Source of the DNA: an uncultured Alteromonadaceae bacterium
GTDB taxonomy: Bacteria; Pseudomonadota; Gammaproteobacteria; Pseudomonadales; Halieaceae
Direction of reading: 5' to 3'
Assembly (NCBI GenBank): GCA_913064725.1
Contig: CAJYAI010000009.1
Span: 1 to 58,799, forward strand
DNA: 58,799 nt
Position numbers and translations under genes: made by a program. This document shows positions 37,114 through 45,547 of the stretch, piece after piece. The notes beneath the pieces are model-generated. The model did not search any database and had not been told where the DNA came from. It saw only the letters and a list, made by a program, of their open reading frames with translations. Position 1 is the first letter of the stretch; every line of letters starts with the position of its first letter.

Positions 37114-37763
37114 CCAATATAACGCCCTTCCTTTTTAAGGATCGTTTTCGTGGCTTTCTCCCCGTCGTCGTTGACTTAGAAACCGGTGGCTTCAATGCCA
37201 GTACCGATGGAATCCTCGAAATCGCCGCGACCTTTTTTGACCTTAGCAACGACGGCTATTTGTCGATCAGTCACACAATCGCACGAAATGTTGACCCGTT
37301 TGTAGGGGCTAATCTCGAGCCATCGGCTCTCGAATTCACCGGAATTGACCCGGAAAATCCCCTGCGCGAAGCGGTTCCGGAGGAAATTGCGTTAGGTGAC
37401 ATCTTTGGTGAGGTGCGACGAGAGGTAAAAGACAAGGGGTGCAGTCGCGCTATTTTAGTCGGGCACAATGCACACTTTGATGCCGGCTTCTTAAATGCGG
37501 CATCCGAGCGCTGTCAAATAAAACGTAACCCGTTTCATCCTTTTTCTCATTTCGACACGTCGACACTCGCCGGTCTTGCATACGGTCACACCGTTTTGGC
37601 GCAAGCATGCAAGCGCGCGGGCATTGAGTTCAGTAATAGCGAAGCTCACTCGGCAGATTATGATGCTCGAAAGACTGCCGAGCTATTCGCGGGCATCGTC
37701 AATCGATGGCAAGACTTGGGTGGGTGGGCGTGGCCAGATCCCGAGGATCCCGAGACAAACTGA
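37110..37763 (+). CDS. rnt: Ribonuclease T
   Basis: DEDDh 3'-exonuclease trimming tRNA CCA ends and other stable RNAs. FRGFLPVVVDLETGGFNASTDGILEIAA carries the first two acidic residues (quoted in family order), VGHNAHFDAGFL the next Asp and HSADYDARKTAELF the His/Asp end; KRNPFHPFSHFDT is typical. The start is taken as ATG 37110, overlapping the pyrC stop as ATGA; an in-frame ATG seven codons earlier (37089) is less likely. Convergent with the LonN gene, 1 bp between stops. Confidence 0.94.
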   Translation: MTNITPFLFKDRFRGFLPVVVDLETGGFNASTDGILEIAATFFDLSNDGYLSISHTIARNVDPFVGANLEPSALEFTGIDPENPLREAVPEEIALGDIFGEVRREVKDKGCSRAILVGHNAHFDAGFLNAASERCQIKRNPFHPFSHFDTSTLAGLAYGHTVLAQACKRAGIEFSNSEAHSADYDARKTAELFAGIVNRWQDLGGWAWPDPEDPETN

Positions 37764-37764
37764 G

Positions 37765-38355
37765 CTAACCTGACAGTTCACTCAGCAGGGTATCAAGCTC
37801 TTCGATGTAAACGTGAATATCCGTGATACCCAGCAGCTCGTACTTCACCGAGTTGTCGATTGGTAACAGCTGCGATAGAACATGGCAGACCTCCCAGCAG
37901 TTTGTCGTATCAACCGTGTGGCCTAGACGCCTCACCTCCGGGTGTCGCTGCAGACCCGCCAACACATCGATCATAGATCGGCCCTCATCCGACACTCGTG
38001 CCGGCTCGGAACGAGGCTCGATATCAACGTGGGCTCGAGTAAGCCCCGACGATTCCCGCCAAACCTCCTCAATGTGAAAGCGCTCCGCCCCTTCGATGGT
38101 TATACCCAGCAGTCCATTAGGCAGTTGATCCCAATCGACAATGTTCGCCATGGTGCCATAGTCACCTAGATCTAAATTTGTCACTGATGCCTCAGCCACT
38201 TCTGACCCACGTCGAATCCAAACCACTCCGAAACCCACACCATCGCGCATGCACTGAGCAATCATATCGATGTAGCGACGCTCAAAAATCTGCAGAGGCA
38301 AACGACCAGAGGGGAACAATACAGTCCCCAGCGGAAAGAGAGGAATATTAGTCAA
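37765..38355 (-). CDS. Lon N-terminal-domain (LON substrate-binding) protein
   Basis: Stand-alone LON substrate-binding domain (about 196 aa) without the ATPase/protease parts. IPLFPLGTVLFPSGRLPLQIFERRY is the diagnostic opening, then GFGVVWIRRG, DYGTMANI, GLLGITIEGAERF. The C-terminal helices include CWEVCHVLSQLLPIDNSVKYELLGI. Function unknown; possibly an adaptor or a cereblon/YcfP-like substrate binder. Start: TTG at 38355 with CAGGAG seven bases upstream, overlapping the end of ykgJ by 8 bp; a longer reading from 38388 is less likely. Last gene of the mpl-RND-YkgJ-LonN unit. Confidence 0.87.
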   Translation of the reverse strand: MTNIPLFPLGTVLFPSGRLPLQIFERRYIDMIAQCMRDGVGFGVVWIRRGSEVAEASVTNLDLGDYGTMANIVDWDQLPNGLLGITIEGAERFHIEEVWRESSGLTRAHVDIEPRSEPARVSDEGRSMIDVLAGLQRHPEVRRLGHTVDTTNCWEVCHVLSQLLPIDNSVKYELLGITDIHVYIEELDTLLSELSG

Positions 38356-38620
38356 CGATATCTCCTGTTGGGTCACTGGTAGCCTCAAGATCGGTTAACA
38401 ACAATAACGCTTCTGTTCGGGAGCTTCCGCAAAATTCAGCCTCTGCTTGAAACTGTATGCAGCAGGTGGGGCGCCTGGGATCGCCGAATAACCGGCACAG
38501 GCCCTCGCCATCGAGATGCGTGCACCGTTGCCCCTTTGGTTTCCCGTGAGGCATTCCAAAGAAGGGGGTATGAATAGCCGGTACGATACAGCAAGCGCCA
38601 CAGCCCGCTCGACATTCCAC
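38348..38620 (-). CDS. YkgJ-family cysteine cluster protein
   Basis: 90-aa protein with the YkgJ/UPF0153-type zinc/iron-chelating pattern. CRAGCGACCIVPAI at the start is followed by CTHLDGEGLCRLFGDPRRPTCCIQF and a single further Cys. Function unknown; metal chelation is inferred from family. GTG start shares one base with the stop of the RND gene (TAGTG). Tight coupling on both sides implies co-translation with the RND protein and LonN. Confidence 0.87.
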   Translation of the reverse strand: MECRAGCGACCIVPAIHTPFFGMPHGKPKGQRCTHLDGEGLCRLFGDPRRPTCCIQFQAEAEFCGSSRTEALLLLTDLEATSDPTGDIVD

Positions 38621-41187
38621 TAGGTCGCCTCAGGCCCCAAGGGTTTTACGGAAATAATCAGTTTGGGTAAGAGGAGCAGTGCACCCATAACCGCCGCCAG
38701 CATCGCCATGACCGTTAGCACCCCAAAATAGATACTCGGTGTAAAATTCGATAGCGTCAGCATTGAGAAACCTACAACCACTGTTAACGTCGTGTAGTAC
38801 ATGGCCCGCCCAATGCTGCCGTGACTTCGATACATCGCCTCTCGGTAGTTTCGATCGATCGCAAACTCTTTCCTAAACCGATGAATGTAGTGGATGCAGT
38901 TATCTACCCCCATCCCCACAACAATCGCCGCGATGGTAATAGTCATGATGTCCAAGGGAATGCCCACTAGACCCATAACACCGAGTACTAGGCCCGCCGC
39001 CAGCATGTTAGGAGCTAGGCCCAAAAGAGCGAGAGAGATCGATCTAAACAACGCTAAAAACATGAGGCCAATAGCGACAAAGACGGCCCCCAAAGTGAGT
39101 ATCTGCGATGCATAAAGACTTTGAAGCACATTGTTGTATAGCACTAATAGTCCGGTGAATTTCACACGAGTCTCATCTAAACCCGTCTCTTCTAAAATTT
39201 GCGCGTACAGCGTCTTCAGGTATTCGTCTCGGCGCAATGTTTTGCTCGTCTCCATGGCTCGCACGGTAATCCGAGCTTGCTGCGCAACGGGATCGTAATA
39301 GGGTGCGATGAGTACATCTGCGACATCGTCGGGCAAGCTCCGCTCCACCAAGGCTAGTTCGACGCTGCCGAGCTTGTCGTCATAGAGACGGTCCATGACT
39401 GAAAAACCGGTGGACAGGGATAAGACCTTCCCAGACTCCGATCGTGCATCGACGATGTTGTGAATTTGATCAATGAGGTCTCGTCCTTCTAAAGAGAACC
39501 AGTAGCCAATTTCGGCTGAGTTTTCGTCCGCAAAGGAAATGTCCTCACCAAAGGGATCGTCCTCCCAAAAGTCATCATCACCGGTGTCGTCGAGGGCAGA
39601 CTGCGAAAATTCCGCACCGGGCAAGGCCGCGTCCTCACCAAACCCCTCATCGGCCTCAATTGCGACGACAAGGCTGCTGTCAGCATCCTCTGACGGCGGA
39701 TATAAAATGATATCCAGAGGGATCGTGCCACCCAACCTAGAGTCGAGCAGCTCCATACCCTGATAAATCTCAGTCGTATCTTTGAAATAATCAATAAAAC
39801 GATTTTCAACCTGAAGGCGAGTGAGGCCCACCACCACTAGCAAGACAAGCACGCCCGTCGCCACAAAAACAAGACCGCCAAAACGCTCAACCACTGTAGC
39901 AAATCGACCTGTCATGCTCAGCTCATCGCTGACGGCCCGCGCTCCTTGCTCAGGTAACAGCGCCATCATGGCGGGCACCAGGGTGAAACAGACAACAAAA
40001 GCCACGACAATACCCGCCGTCATCATCCAGCCAAAGTCGATAACAGGCTTGATGCCGGCCACCACCAGCGAGGTAAAAGCCACCATCGTGGTCACCGCCG
40101 TGTAAAAACAGGGTACAAACATCAGCTCTGCCGCTTTTACAGCGCGCTCGGCACGCACAAGCTCAGGCTCCGTGACTTCTAGTTCCCGGTAGCGCACTAC
40201 TAGATGGATAGCGAGAGCCAGCGATACGACCAACAGCACGGCGACGAAGTTCGATGAAATAATAGTCATCCGCCAGTCGGTAAATCCGAGAATCCCCAAC
40301 ATTATTAACGCGGACAGTGAACAGGCGATAATCGGCGTCACGACCCATCGGTAATCCCTAAATATCAGGGCCAGCATTAAAACCATCACCCCGATGATTG
40401 CGAGTCCAAAGGTCACCAAGTCATCCTGCACAAAATCCAACATGTCAGCGGCGATCATGGGGACGCCACCCACAAAAATCCGGCTTTGCCCTCGATATTT
40501 ATCAGCGACAGCTCGAACATTTTCTACCAATTGCGCGCGCGCGGCGTTTACCGTTCGAGTCGATTCGTCGTAAGCCGATTCAATCTCTGCAAGTTCCGCT
40601 TGGACCGCGGCAGATGCACCGGAGGACACCTGCTTACGAAGCTCACTGCGCAGGTCGCCCAATCGCTCGATTTCCGTGTCAGGCTCAATCGTGACCTGTA
40701 CTGCGGTCAAGTCTCCTGCCTCACTAACGACCAAGTTGCTATAGAGCTGGCTCGTCGTCAATTCGGTCAGGGCCAGCGAACGATCAACACTTGGATCCCT
40801 TAGACTCGCAATGGAATCGAGATCTGCCAAATCCGTGAGGGATATGGGCGGGCTTTCCAGCAGCGGTACATCCAGCGCAGATAGCACACTACGCACACCC
40901 TCAACCGACTCAAGGTCGGTCACCATGGCGTTAAGGCCCTGCAGTGATTGGTCACTCAGTAAGGCCGAATCAGGCTCCCAAGTGACTATTAAAAAGTCAT
41001 AGCTTTCATAGCGATCCGTGGCCTCTCGGTAGAAAGCTAAGTCCGGATCACCCTGTAACAAGAGCGAATCGGATGACGCATCCAGACGCACGTTGTCTAG
41101 CTGCGATGCAGCGAGGCCGGCCAACGCCAGCATGACTGCGATGACCAACCCAAAATGGCGGGAAATCGCATTGTGATATAGATGCAA
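38620..41187 (-). CDS. RND superfamily exporter (MMPL-like)
   Basis: 855-aa inner-membrane protein with twelve predicted helices in the RND 1+5+1+5 pattern and two large periplasmic loops, like MMPL / 'predicted exporter of the RND superfamily'. The second half has GVDNCIHYIHRFRKEF and MTITIAAIVVGMGVDN, the usual helix-4-like motif of sterol-sensing/RND proteins. Substrates of such proteins are typically lipids or hopanoids; not determinable here. Unusual is an Asp/Glu/Phe-rich insertion (about residues 500-560: GDDDFWEDDPFGEDISFADE). TTG start, GGAG eight bases upstream, 24 bp after mpl. Confidence 0.87.
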   Translation of the reverse strand: MHLYHNAISRHFGLVIAVMLALAGLAASQLDNVRLDASSDSLLLQGDPDLAFYREATDRYESYDFLIVTWEPDSALLSDQSLQGLNAMVTDLESVEGVRSVLSALDVPLLESPPISLTDLADLDSIASLRDPSVDRSLALTELTTSQLYSNLVVSEAGDLTAVQVTIEPDTEIERLGDLRSELRKQVSSGASAAVQAELAEIESAYDESTRTVNAARAQLVENVRAVADKYRGQSRIFVGGVPMIAADMLDFVQDDLVTFGLAIIGVMVLMLALIFRDYRWVVTPIIACSLSALIMLGILGFTDWRMTIISSNFVAVLLVVSLALAIHLVVRYRELEVTEPELVRAERAVKAAELMFVPCFYTAVTTMVAFTSLVVAGIKPVIDFGWMMTAGIVVAFVVCFTLVPAMMALLPEQGARAVSDELSMTGRFATVVERFGGLVFVATGVLVLLVVVGLTRLQVENRFIDYFKDTTEIYQGMELLDSRLGGTIPLDIILYPPSEDADSSLVVAIEADEGFGEDAALPGAEFSQSALDDTGDDDFWEDDPFGEDISFADENSAEIGYWFSLEGRDLIDQIHNIVDARSESGKVLSLSTGFSVMDRLYDDKLGSVELALVERSLPDDVADVLIAPYYDPVAQQARITVRAMETSKTLRRDEYLKTLYAQILEETGLDETRVKFTGLLVLYNNVLQSLYASQILTLGAVFVAIGLMFLALFRSISLALLGLAPNMLAAGLVLGVMGLVGIPLDIMTITIAAIVVGMGVDNCIHYIHRFRKEFAIDRNYREAMYRSHGSIGRAMYYTTLTVVVGFSMLTLSNFTPSIYFGVLTVMAMLAAVMGALLLLPKLIISVKPLGPEAT

Positions 41188-41211
41188 AATGGCTACTCCG
41201 TTTAACGAGGA

Positions 41212-42567
41212 CTACTGCGAAAGGGATTGTAGCAACTGCCGGTGTAAACCGCCGAAACTACCGTTACTCATTATCACTACATGATCTTGACCTTGTGTGG
41301 CGACGACCAATGCATCGTGAAGCTGTTGTGTGCAATGAAACACATGATGATGGTCGTAATCAGCAGCCGTATCGCTGATGGACCAATCAAGGCCGGTTGG
41401 CTCGAACCAATACACCGCATCCGCATTCTCGGTCGCGGGCAATAAGTCTAATTGGTGAACGCCACGCTTCATCGTATTTGAACGCAATTCAATAACAGCA
41501 ATTATACGTTGCCCACCAACAGCGCAGCGAAGACCGTCAATAGTTGAGCGAATCGCTGTTGGATGATGCGCGAAATCATCATAAACACGAATTCCATTGG
41601 GTGCGCCGAGGAGCTCTAGTCGTCGCTTGACACCTTGAAATCGATTCAGTGCCCTGCACGCCGCGGTAAGGTTCACACCCAGCTCGCAGGCGGCCGCGAC
41701 AGAGGCAAGCGCATTGTCCGCGTTATGCTGGCCGATGAGATTCCAGTCAATCTGGGCTGTTTCACCTAGGGGCGAGACTATGGTGATCTTACGACAACTT
41801 GGGTCTGTCGTAGCTAGACGCCAATCCTCGCACTTGTCTGCTCCCAAACGCGCTACCGTGGACCAACAACCACGGGCCAATACCTCGTTTATAGCACTTC
41901 CCTCACGAGCCATTATTTTACCGTTACCGGGGACACATCTTATGAGATGGTGAAACTGGGTTTGGATGGCCGACAGATCATCAAAAATATCGGCATGATC
42001 GAATTCAAGGTTGTTGATGATCAAGGTGCTTGGTTTGTAATGAACAAATTTAGAACGCTTATCAAAAAAGGCCGAATCGTATTCATCTGCCTCAACCACG
42101 AATGGCCCAGTCCCCAGTCTTGCAGAGCCACCAAAGTCATCGGGCAAGCCGCCAATTAAAAAACCAGGGTCATAGCCTTCACATTCGAGGATCCAGGTAA
42201 GCATCGCTGAAGTGGTCGTTTTGCCGTGAGTACCCGCCACCGCAGCTACGTGGCGACCTCGCAATAAATTCTCGCCCAGCCATTGAGGTCCAGAGATGTA
42301 GGGGATGCCCTGATCAAGTACAAACTCAACCGCAGCGTTACCGCGCGATAAGGCATTTCCAATCACTACCAAGTCGGGTATGGGCTCCAAATGGTGTGGC
42401 GAATAACCCTCTAACAGCTTTATCCCAGCGTCCCTAAGCATGGTGCTCATGGGCGGGTATACGTTGGCATCTGAGCCCGTCACCTCGTACCCCAAATCGC
42501 GCGCCAGCAAGGCAATGCCGCCCATGAACGTGCCACAAATACCCAATATGTGTACGCGTTTAGTCAT
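41212..42567 (-). CDS. mpl: UDP-MurNAc:L-Ala-gamma-D-Glu-meso-DAP ligase Mpl
   Basis: Murein-recycling ligase that joins recovered tripeptide to UDP-MurNAc. Starts MTKRVHILGICGTFMGGIALLARDLGYEVTGSD (quoted in pieces in the family), ATP site AGTHGKTTTSAML, EADEYDSAFFDKRSKFVHY, and the C-terminal VYDDFAHHPTAI. 451 aa is typical. The HILGICGTFMGG opening distinguishes Mpl from MurC. First gene of a minus-strand unit with the RND exporter; divergent from the phosphofructokinase gene. Confidence 0.95.
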   Translation of the reverse strand: MTKRVHILGICGTFMGGIALLARDLGYEVTGSDANVYPPMSTMLRDAGIKLLEGYSPHHLEPIPDLVVIGNALSRGNAAVEFVLDQGIPYISGPQWLGENLLRGRHVAAVAGTHGKTTTSAMLTWILECEGYDPGFLIGGLPDDFGGSARLGTGPFVVEADEYDSAFFDKRSKFVHYKPSTLIINNLEFDHADIFDDLSAIQTQFHHLIRCVPGNGKIMAREGSAINEVLARGCWSTVARLGADKCEDWRLATTDPSCRKITIVSPLGETAQIDWNLIGQHNADNALASVAAACELGVNLTAACRALNRFQGVKRRLELLGAPNGIRVYDDFAHHPTAIRSTIDGLRCAVGGQRIIAVIELRSNTMKRGVHQLDLLPATENADAVYWFEPTGLDWSISDTAADYDHHHVFHCTQQLHDALVVATQGQDHVVIMSNGSFGGLHRQLLQSLSQ

Positions 42568-42641
42568 CTAGCGCTCCAAATTGAAGCGACAAGCGTATCA
42601 TGACCGTATTCGCTTTATGTCAGTCGTTTAAGGAGACATTG

Positions 42642-43913
42642 ATGCCCTCAGGTCCAGCCCCTAACGCGTTTTACGCACAATCCGGAGGCGTCACTGCCGT
42701 CATCAATGCGAGCGCTCTAGGCGTGATAGAAACTGCGGCACAATACCCCGACAAAATTGGCCGCATCTATGCGGGTAAAAATGGCATTTTGGGTGCACTT
42801 AGAGAGGAACTCATCGACGTAGCACTAGAGGCACCTAACGTTATTAGTGGCTTGATGACCACACCTTCCGGGGCCTTTGGTTCCTGCCGCTACAAGCTCA
42901 AAGGCATCAATGAGAGCCGGGCGGAGTATGAACGCCTCATAGAAGTGTTTAAAGCGCATAACATCCGCTACTTCTTTTACAACGGCGGCGGCGATTCGGC
43001 GGACACCTGCCAGAAGGTCTCAGAAATCGGAAGAACCATGGGGTTTCCTCTGCAGGCTATTCACGTCCCTAAGACTATCGACAATGATCTGCCGTTCACT
43101 GACAACTGCCCGGGCTTTGGCTCGGTGGCAAAGTATGTCGCACTATCCACACAAGAGGCCGCAATGGATATTGCCAGTATGTGCGCCACATCGACCAAGG
43201 TCTTTATATTGGAAGTCATGGGTCGACATGCGGGATGGATTGCTGGTGCAGCCGGGCTTGCCGCACAGTCTTGTGGGGATGCGCCGCATATTATCCTCTT
43301 TCCCGAAATAGCCTTCGATGAAGCGCGATTCCTCGCTAAGGTTAAAGAAACGGTCGATAACTACGGGTTTTGTGTGATTGTGGCGTCAGAAGGGACGCAA
43401 ACGGCTGATGGCCAATTACTATCGGGCTCGACATCACGAGATGCATTTGGTCACGTTCAGTTGGGGGGTTTAGCGCCAAAACTGGCAGACCTCATTAAGC
43501 AAGCGCATGGCTACAAATACCACTGGGCCGTAGCAGACTATTTGCAGCGCGCCGCAAGGCACATCGCAAGCCAAACAGACCTAGATCAAGCATTTGCATT
43601 GGGGAAAGCAGCCGTCAGTCTCGCCGTTGAGGGGCACAACGCCATTATGCCCACGATCCAGCGAACGAGTGACGAACCCTATCAATGGACAATAGGCACC
43701 GCGCCTTTGGATGAAGTGGCCAATCAGGAAAAAATGATGCCGAAGAGCTTTTTTAGCGACGATGGCTTCGGAATTACACCCGAGGCGCGACGCTATTTTG
43801 AGCCCTTGATCGTAGGTGAAGCCTATCCTAGCTACGACAAGGGACTTCCTGTTTACGTGACGCTGGCGAAGCATCTGGTGGACAAGAAACTGCCCGTTGA
43901 CGAGAGATGGTGA
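42642..43913 (+). CDS. PPi-dependent 6-phosphofructokinase
   Basis: PfkA-superfamily enzyme converting fructose 6-phosphate to the 1,6-bisphosphate, here most likely with pyrophosphate. Evidence: PKTIDNDLPFTDNCPGFG has Lys where ATP enzymes have Gly (PGTIDND), and the nucleotide motif reads NGGGDSADT, with Asp at the position that excludes ATP. The substrate-binding MGRHAGWIAGAA is present. 423 aa from ATG 42642 (aaggag upstream) matches the group II/PPi length; the ORF opens upstream at 42600 without support. A PPi-PFK makes the step reversible. Convergent with the VanY gene. Confidence 0.9.
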   Translation: MPSGPAPNAFYAQSGGVTAVINASALGVIETAAQYPDKIGRIYAGKNGILGALREELIDVALEAPNVISGLMTTPSGAFGSCRYKLKGINESRAEYERLIEVFKAHNIRYFFYNGGGDSADTCQKVSEIGRTMGFPLQAIHVPKTIDNDLPFTDNCPGFGSVAKYVALSTQEAAMDIASMCATSTKVFILEVMGRHAGWIAGAAGLAAQSCGDAPHIILFPEIAFDEARFLAKVKETVDNYGFCVIVASEGTQTADGQLLSGSTSRDAFGHVQLGGLAPKLADLIKQAHGYKYHWAVADYLQRAARHIASQTDLDQAFALGKAAVSLAVEGHNAIMPTIQRTSDEPYQWTIGTAPLDEVANQEKMMPKSFFSDDGFGITPEARRYFEPLIVGEAYPSYDKGLPVYVTLAKHLVDKKLPVDERW

Positions 43914-43921
43914 ACCCTTTG

Positions 43922-44608
43922 TCAAACGACGTATTGTTCAAAAATCTCCTCTAGGCAATCCAAAATCAGCTCAAATCCGTCTGGCCTCAACGCGGGCCAT
44001 TTTTCCCATGCCTCACTGAGCGCAGCGGGCGTCTGATATCCCCGCAGCTGTTCGGCTCGTGGACGGTAGCTTAAATGCCATGGCTCAACGGCCACGCCAC
44101 CCTTGTCGGTATGGTAGGGACGGTCAAAATCTTCTGACACGCCTTCCTTTATCGCTCCGTCCAACCAACGAGTGAGCGACGCGAAATAGCCCCCGCTGCC
44201 GTATTCGCTGGGTATAAGCTTCAACGACTCGCCTTTTGGAATAAGAGTGGGATCAAAAATGTCGACTTCAGTGCCCCAGTGATGCCGCGATGTGCCGGGA
44301 AGAGCCGAAAATCTTAAAATACGGTGCAGCCACTCCTCCGAAGTGTGGTCTTGTCGATTAAGCACCCTGTCAAAGTCGTCCAATACCTGTCGATCTCCTC
44401 GCCACTTGGCATTAAATATCGCAAGCTGCGATGCGTACGAGCGATAACTTGAGGCGGCTTGCAGCACAAAGCCTTGCGTCAACGCTCGCGCCTGCAGGCG
44501 AACAAAGGCTTGGGCTGCTAGTTCATCGAACCTATGGCCCGACGCCAGTGAGACTAGCCCAAAATCGGAGAGCCCTAAGGCGATATCATTGTCGTTCGGT
44601 ATTTGCAT
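43922..44608 (-). CDS. VanY-type D-alanyl-D-alanine carboxypeptidase
   Basis: M15B-family zinc peptidase removing terminal D-Ala from peptidoglycan peptides. Zinc/active-site pattern SSYRSYASQLAIF, SRHHWGTEVDIFDP (first His and Asp) and VEPWHLSYRP (Glu and last His). 228 aa. No signal peptide is visible, so either the protein acts in the cytoplasm on recycled peptides (fitting the nearby Mpl recycling ligase) or the true start is different; I see no better upstream start. Divergent from dksA. Confidence 0.88.
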   Translation of the reverse strand: MQIPNDNDIALGLSDFGLVSLASGHRFDELAAQAFVRLQARALTQGFVLQAASSYRSYASQLAIFNAKWRGDRQVLDDFDRVLNRQDHTSEEWLHRILRFSALPGTSRHHWGTEVDIFDPTLIPKGESLKLIPSEYGSGGYFASLTRWLDGAIKEGVSEDFDRPYHTDKGGVAVEPWHLSYRPRAEQLRGYQTPAALSEAWEKWPALRPDGFELILDCLEEIFEQYVV

Positions 44609-44767
44609 CGCTGTCTCACACTGGGTCCGTCATTCTGTGCCGTTTTTCAATCACGACCAACACTCGCATAAGCTCCTAGCAAAGCGCCTCTAATTCTGAT
44701 AGCTTCGCGTCCGCGATTGCGCAGGTCAACTGCGATTCACTCAGTTTGCGCTTCAATGGAAATCCAA

Positions 44768-45535
44768 ATGGCAACGAAAAAGACGACAGAAACAACCACC
44801 CAAGTAAAAGCGACGCCGAAGGCGAAAGCTGCACCCAAGGCCAACGCAGCGCCCAAAGCAAAAGCTGCACCCAAAACAAAAGCTGCGCCCAAAGCGGCAG
44901 TGGCTCCTAAGGCCAAAGCAGCGCCCAAAGCAAAAGCTGCGCCCAAGGCAAAAGCTGCGCCCAAAGCGACAGCGGCTCCTAAGGCCAAAGCTGCGCCCAA
45001 AGCAAAAGCTGCGCCCAAAGCGACAGCAGCTCCCAAGGCCAAAGCTGCGCCCAAGGCAAAAGCTGCGCCCAAGGCAAGCACAAAGTCCTCGTCTAACGTT
45101 GCACGTGCCGTTGGCCAGGTCCAAAAGTTCGATAACTTTAAGCCATATAAGCCATCCCGCGGCGAGAGCTACATGAACAGTGAGCAGCTCGAGCACTTCA
45201 GGCAATTGCTCCTTTCTTGGCGATCGGATCTGGTGAACGAGGTGTCCAAGACAGTCGGACACATGAAAGACGAGGCCGCAAACTTCCCCGATCCGGCTGA
45301 TCGAGCGACACAAGAAGAAGAGTTCAGTCTTGAATTGCGAGCACGAGATCGTGAGCGCAAGCTAATCAAAAAAATTGATGGGACGCTGGAACGTATTTCT
45401 ATCGACGACTATGGTTACTGCGACGCATGCGGTATCGAAATCGGCGTTCAACGACTCGAGGCTAGGCCCACCGCAACACTGTGTATTGACTGCAAAACAC
45501 TCGCGGAAATCAAGGAACGCCAAGAGCTGGGTTAA
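44768..45535 (+). CDS. dksA: RNA polymerase-binding factor DksA with long Lys/Ala/Pro repeat N-terminus
   Basis: Binds the RNA polymerase secondary channel and, with ppGpp, controls rRNA and biosynthetic promoters. The core (about residues 120-255) is a canonical DksA: coiled coil with tip FPDPADRA (D175, D178) and a four-Cys zinc finger C218/C221 and C239/C242, then [11 protein letters not shown]. Odd: about 85 residues of AAPKAK-type hexapeptide repeats (residues 21-104) precede it, making the protein 255 aa instead of ~150. The extension is extremely basic and resembles AlgP or histone H1 tails. Start chosen at ATG 44768 (MATKKTTE); ATG 44756 is a near alternative. Operon with gluQ. Confidence 0.93.
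   Translation: MATKKTTETTTQVKATPKAKAAPKANAAPKAKAAPKTKAAPKAAVAPKAKAAPKAKAAPKAKAAPKATAAPKAKAAPKAKAAPKATAAPKAKAAPKAKAAPKASTKSSSNVARAVGQVQKFDNFKPYKPSRGESYMNSEQLEHFRQLLLSWRSDLVNEVSKTVGHMKDEAANFPDPADRATQEEEFSLELRARDRERKLIKKIDGTLERISIDDYGYCDACGIEIGVQRLEARPTATLCIDCKTLAEIKERQELG
44828..45079 (+). repeat. 18-bp in-frame tandem repeats encoding AAPKAK
   Basis: Fourteen units of 18 bp (gctgcgcccaaagcaaaa and variants) in frame inside dksA, encoding AAPKAK with single replacements ([36 protein letters not shown]). Synonymous variation among units (gca/gct/gcg, aaa/aag) shows some age, but several neighbouring units are nearly identical, so copy number is probably still unstable. Confidence 0.95.
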
Positions 45536-45547
45536 GTTCAGTAAATC

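Noticed and set aside
44828-45079. CRISPR or other spaced repeat array
   Set aside because: Units are directly adjacent, in frame and have no spacers; they are coding tandem repeats. No CRISPR-like spaced array was found elsewhere.
44737-45313. Long antisense ORFs over the dksA repeat, rich in Ala/Leu/Gly or Cys/Arg/Phe
   Set aside because: They are reverse-strand readings of the AAPKAK repeat; no ribosome binding site, biased composition, and the sense frame is a clear DksA.
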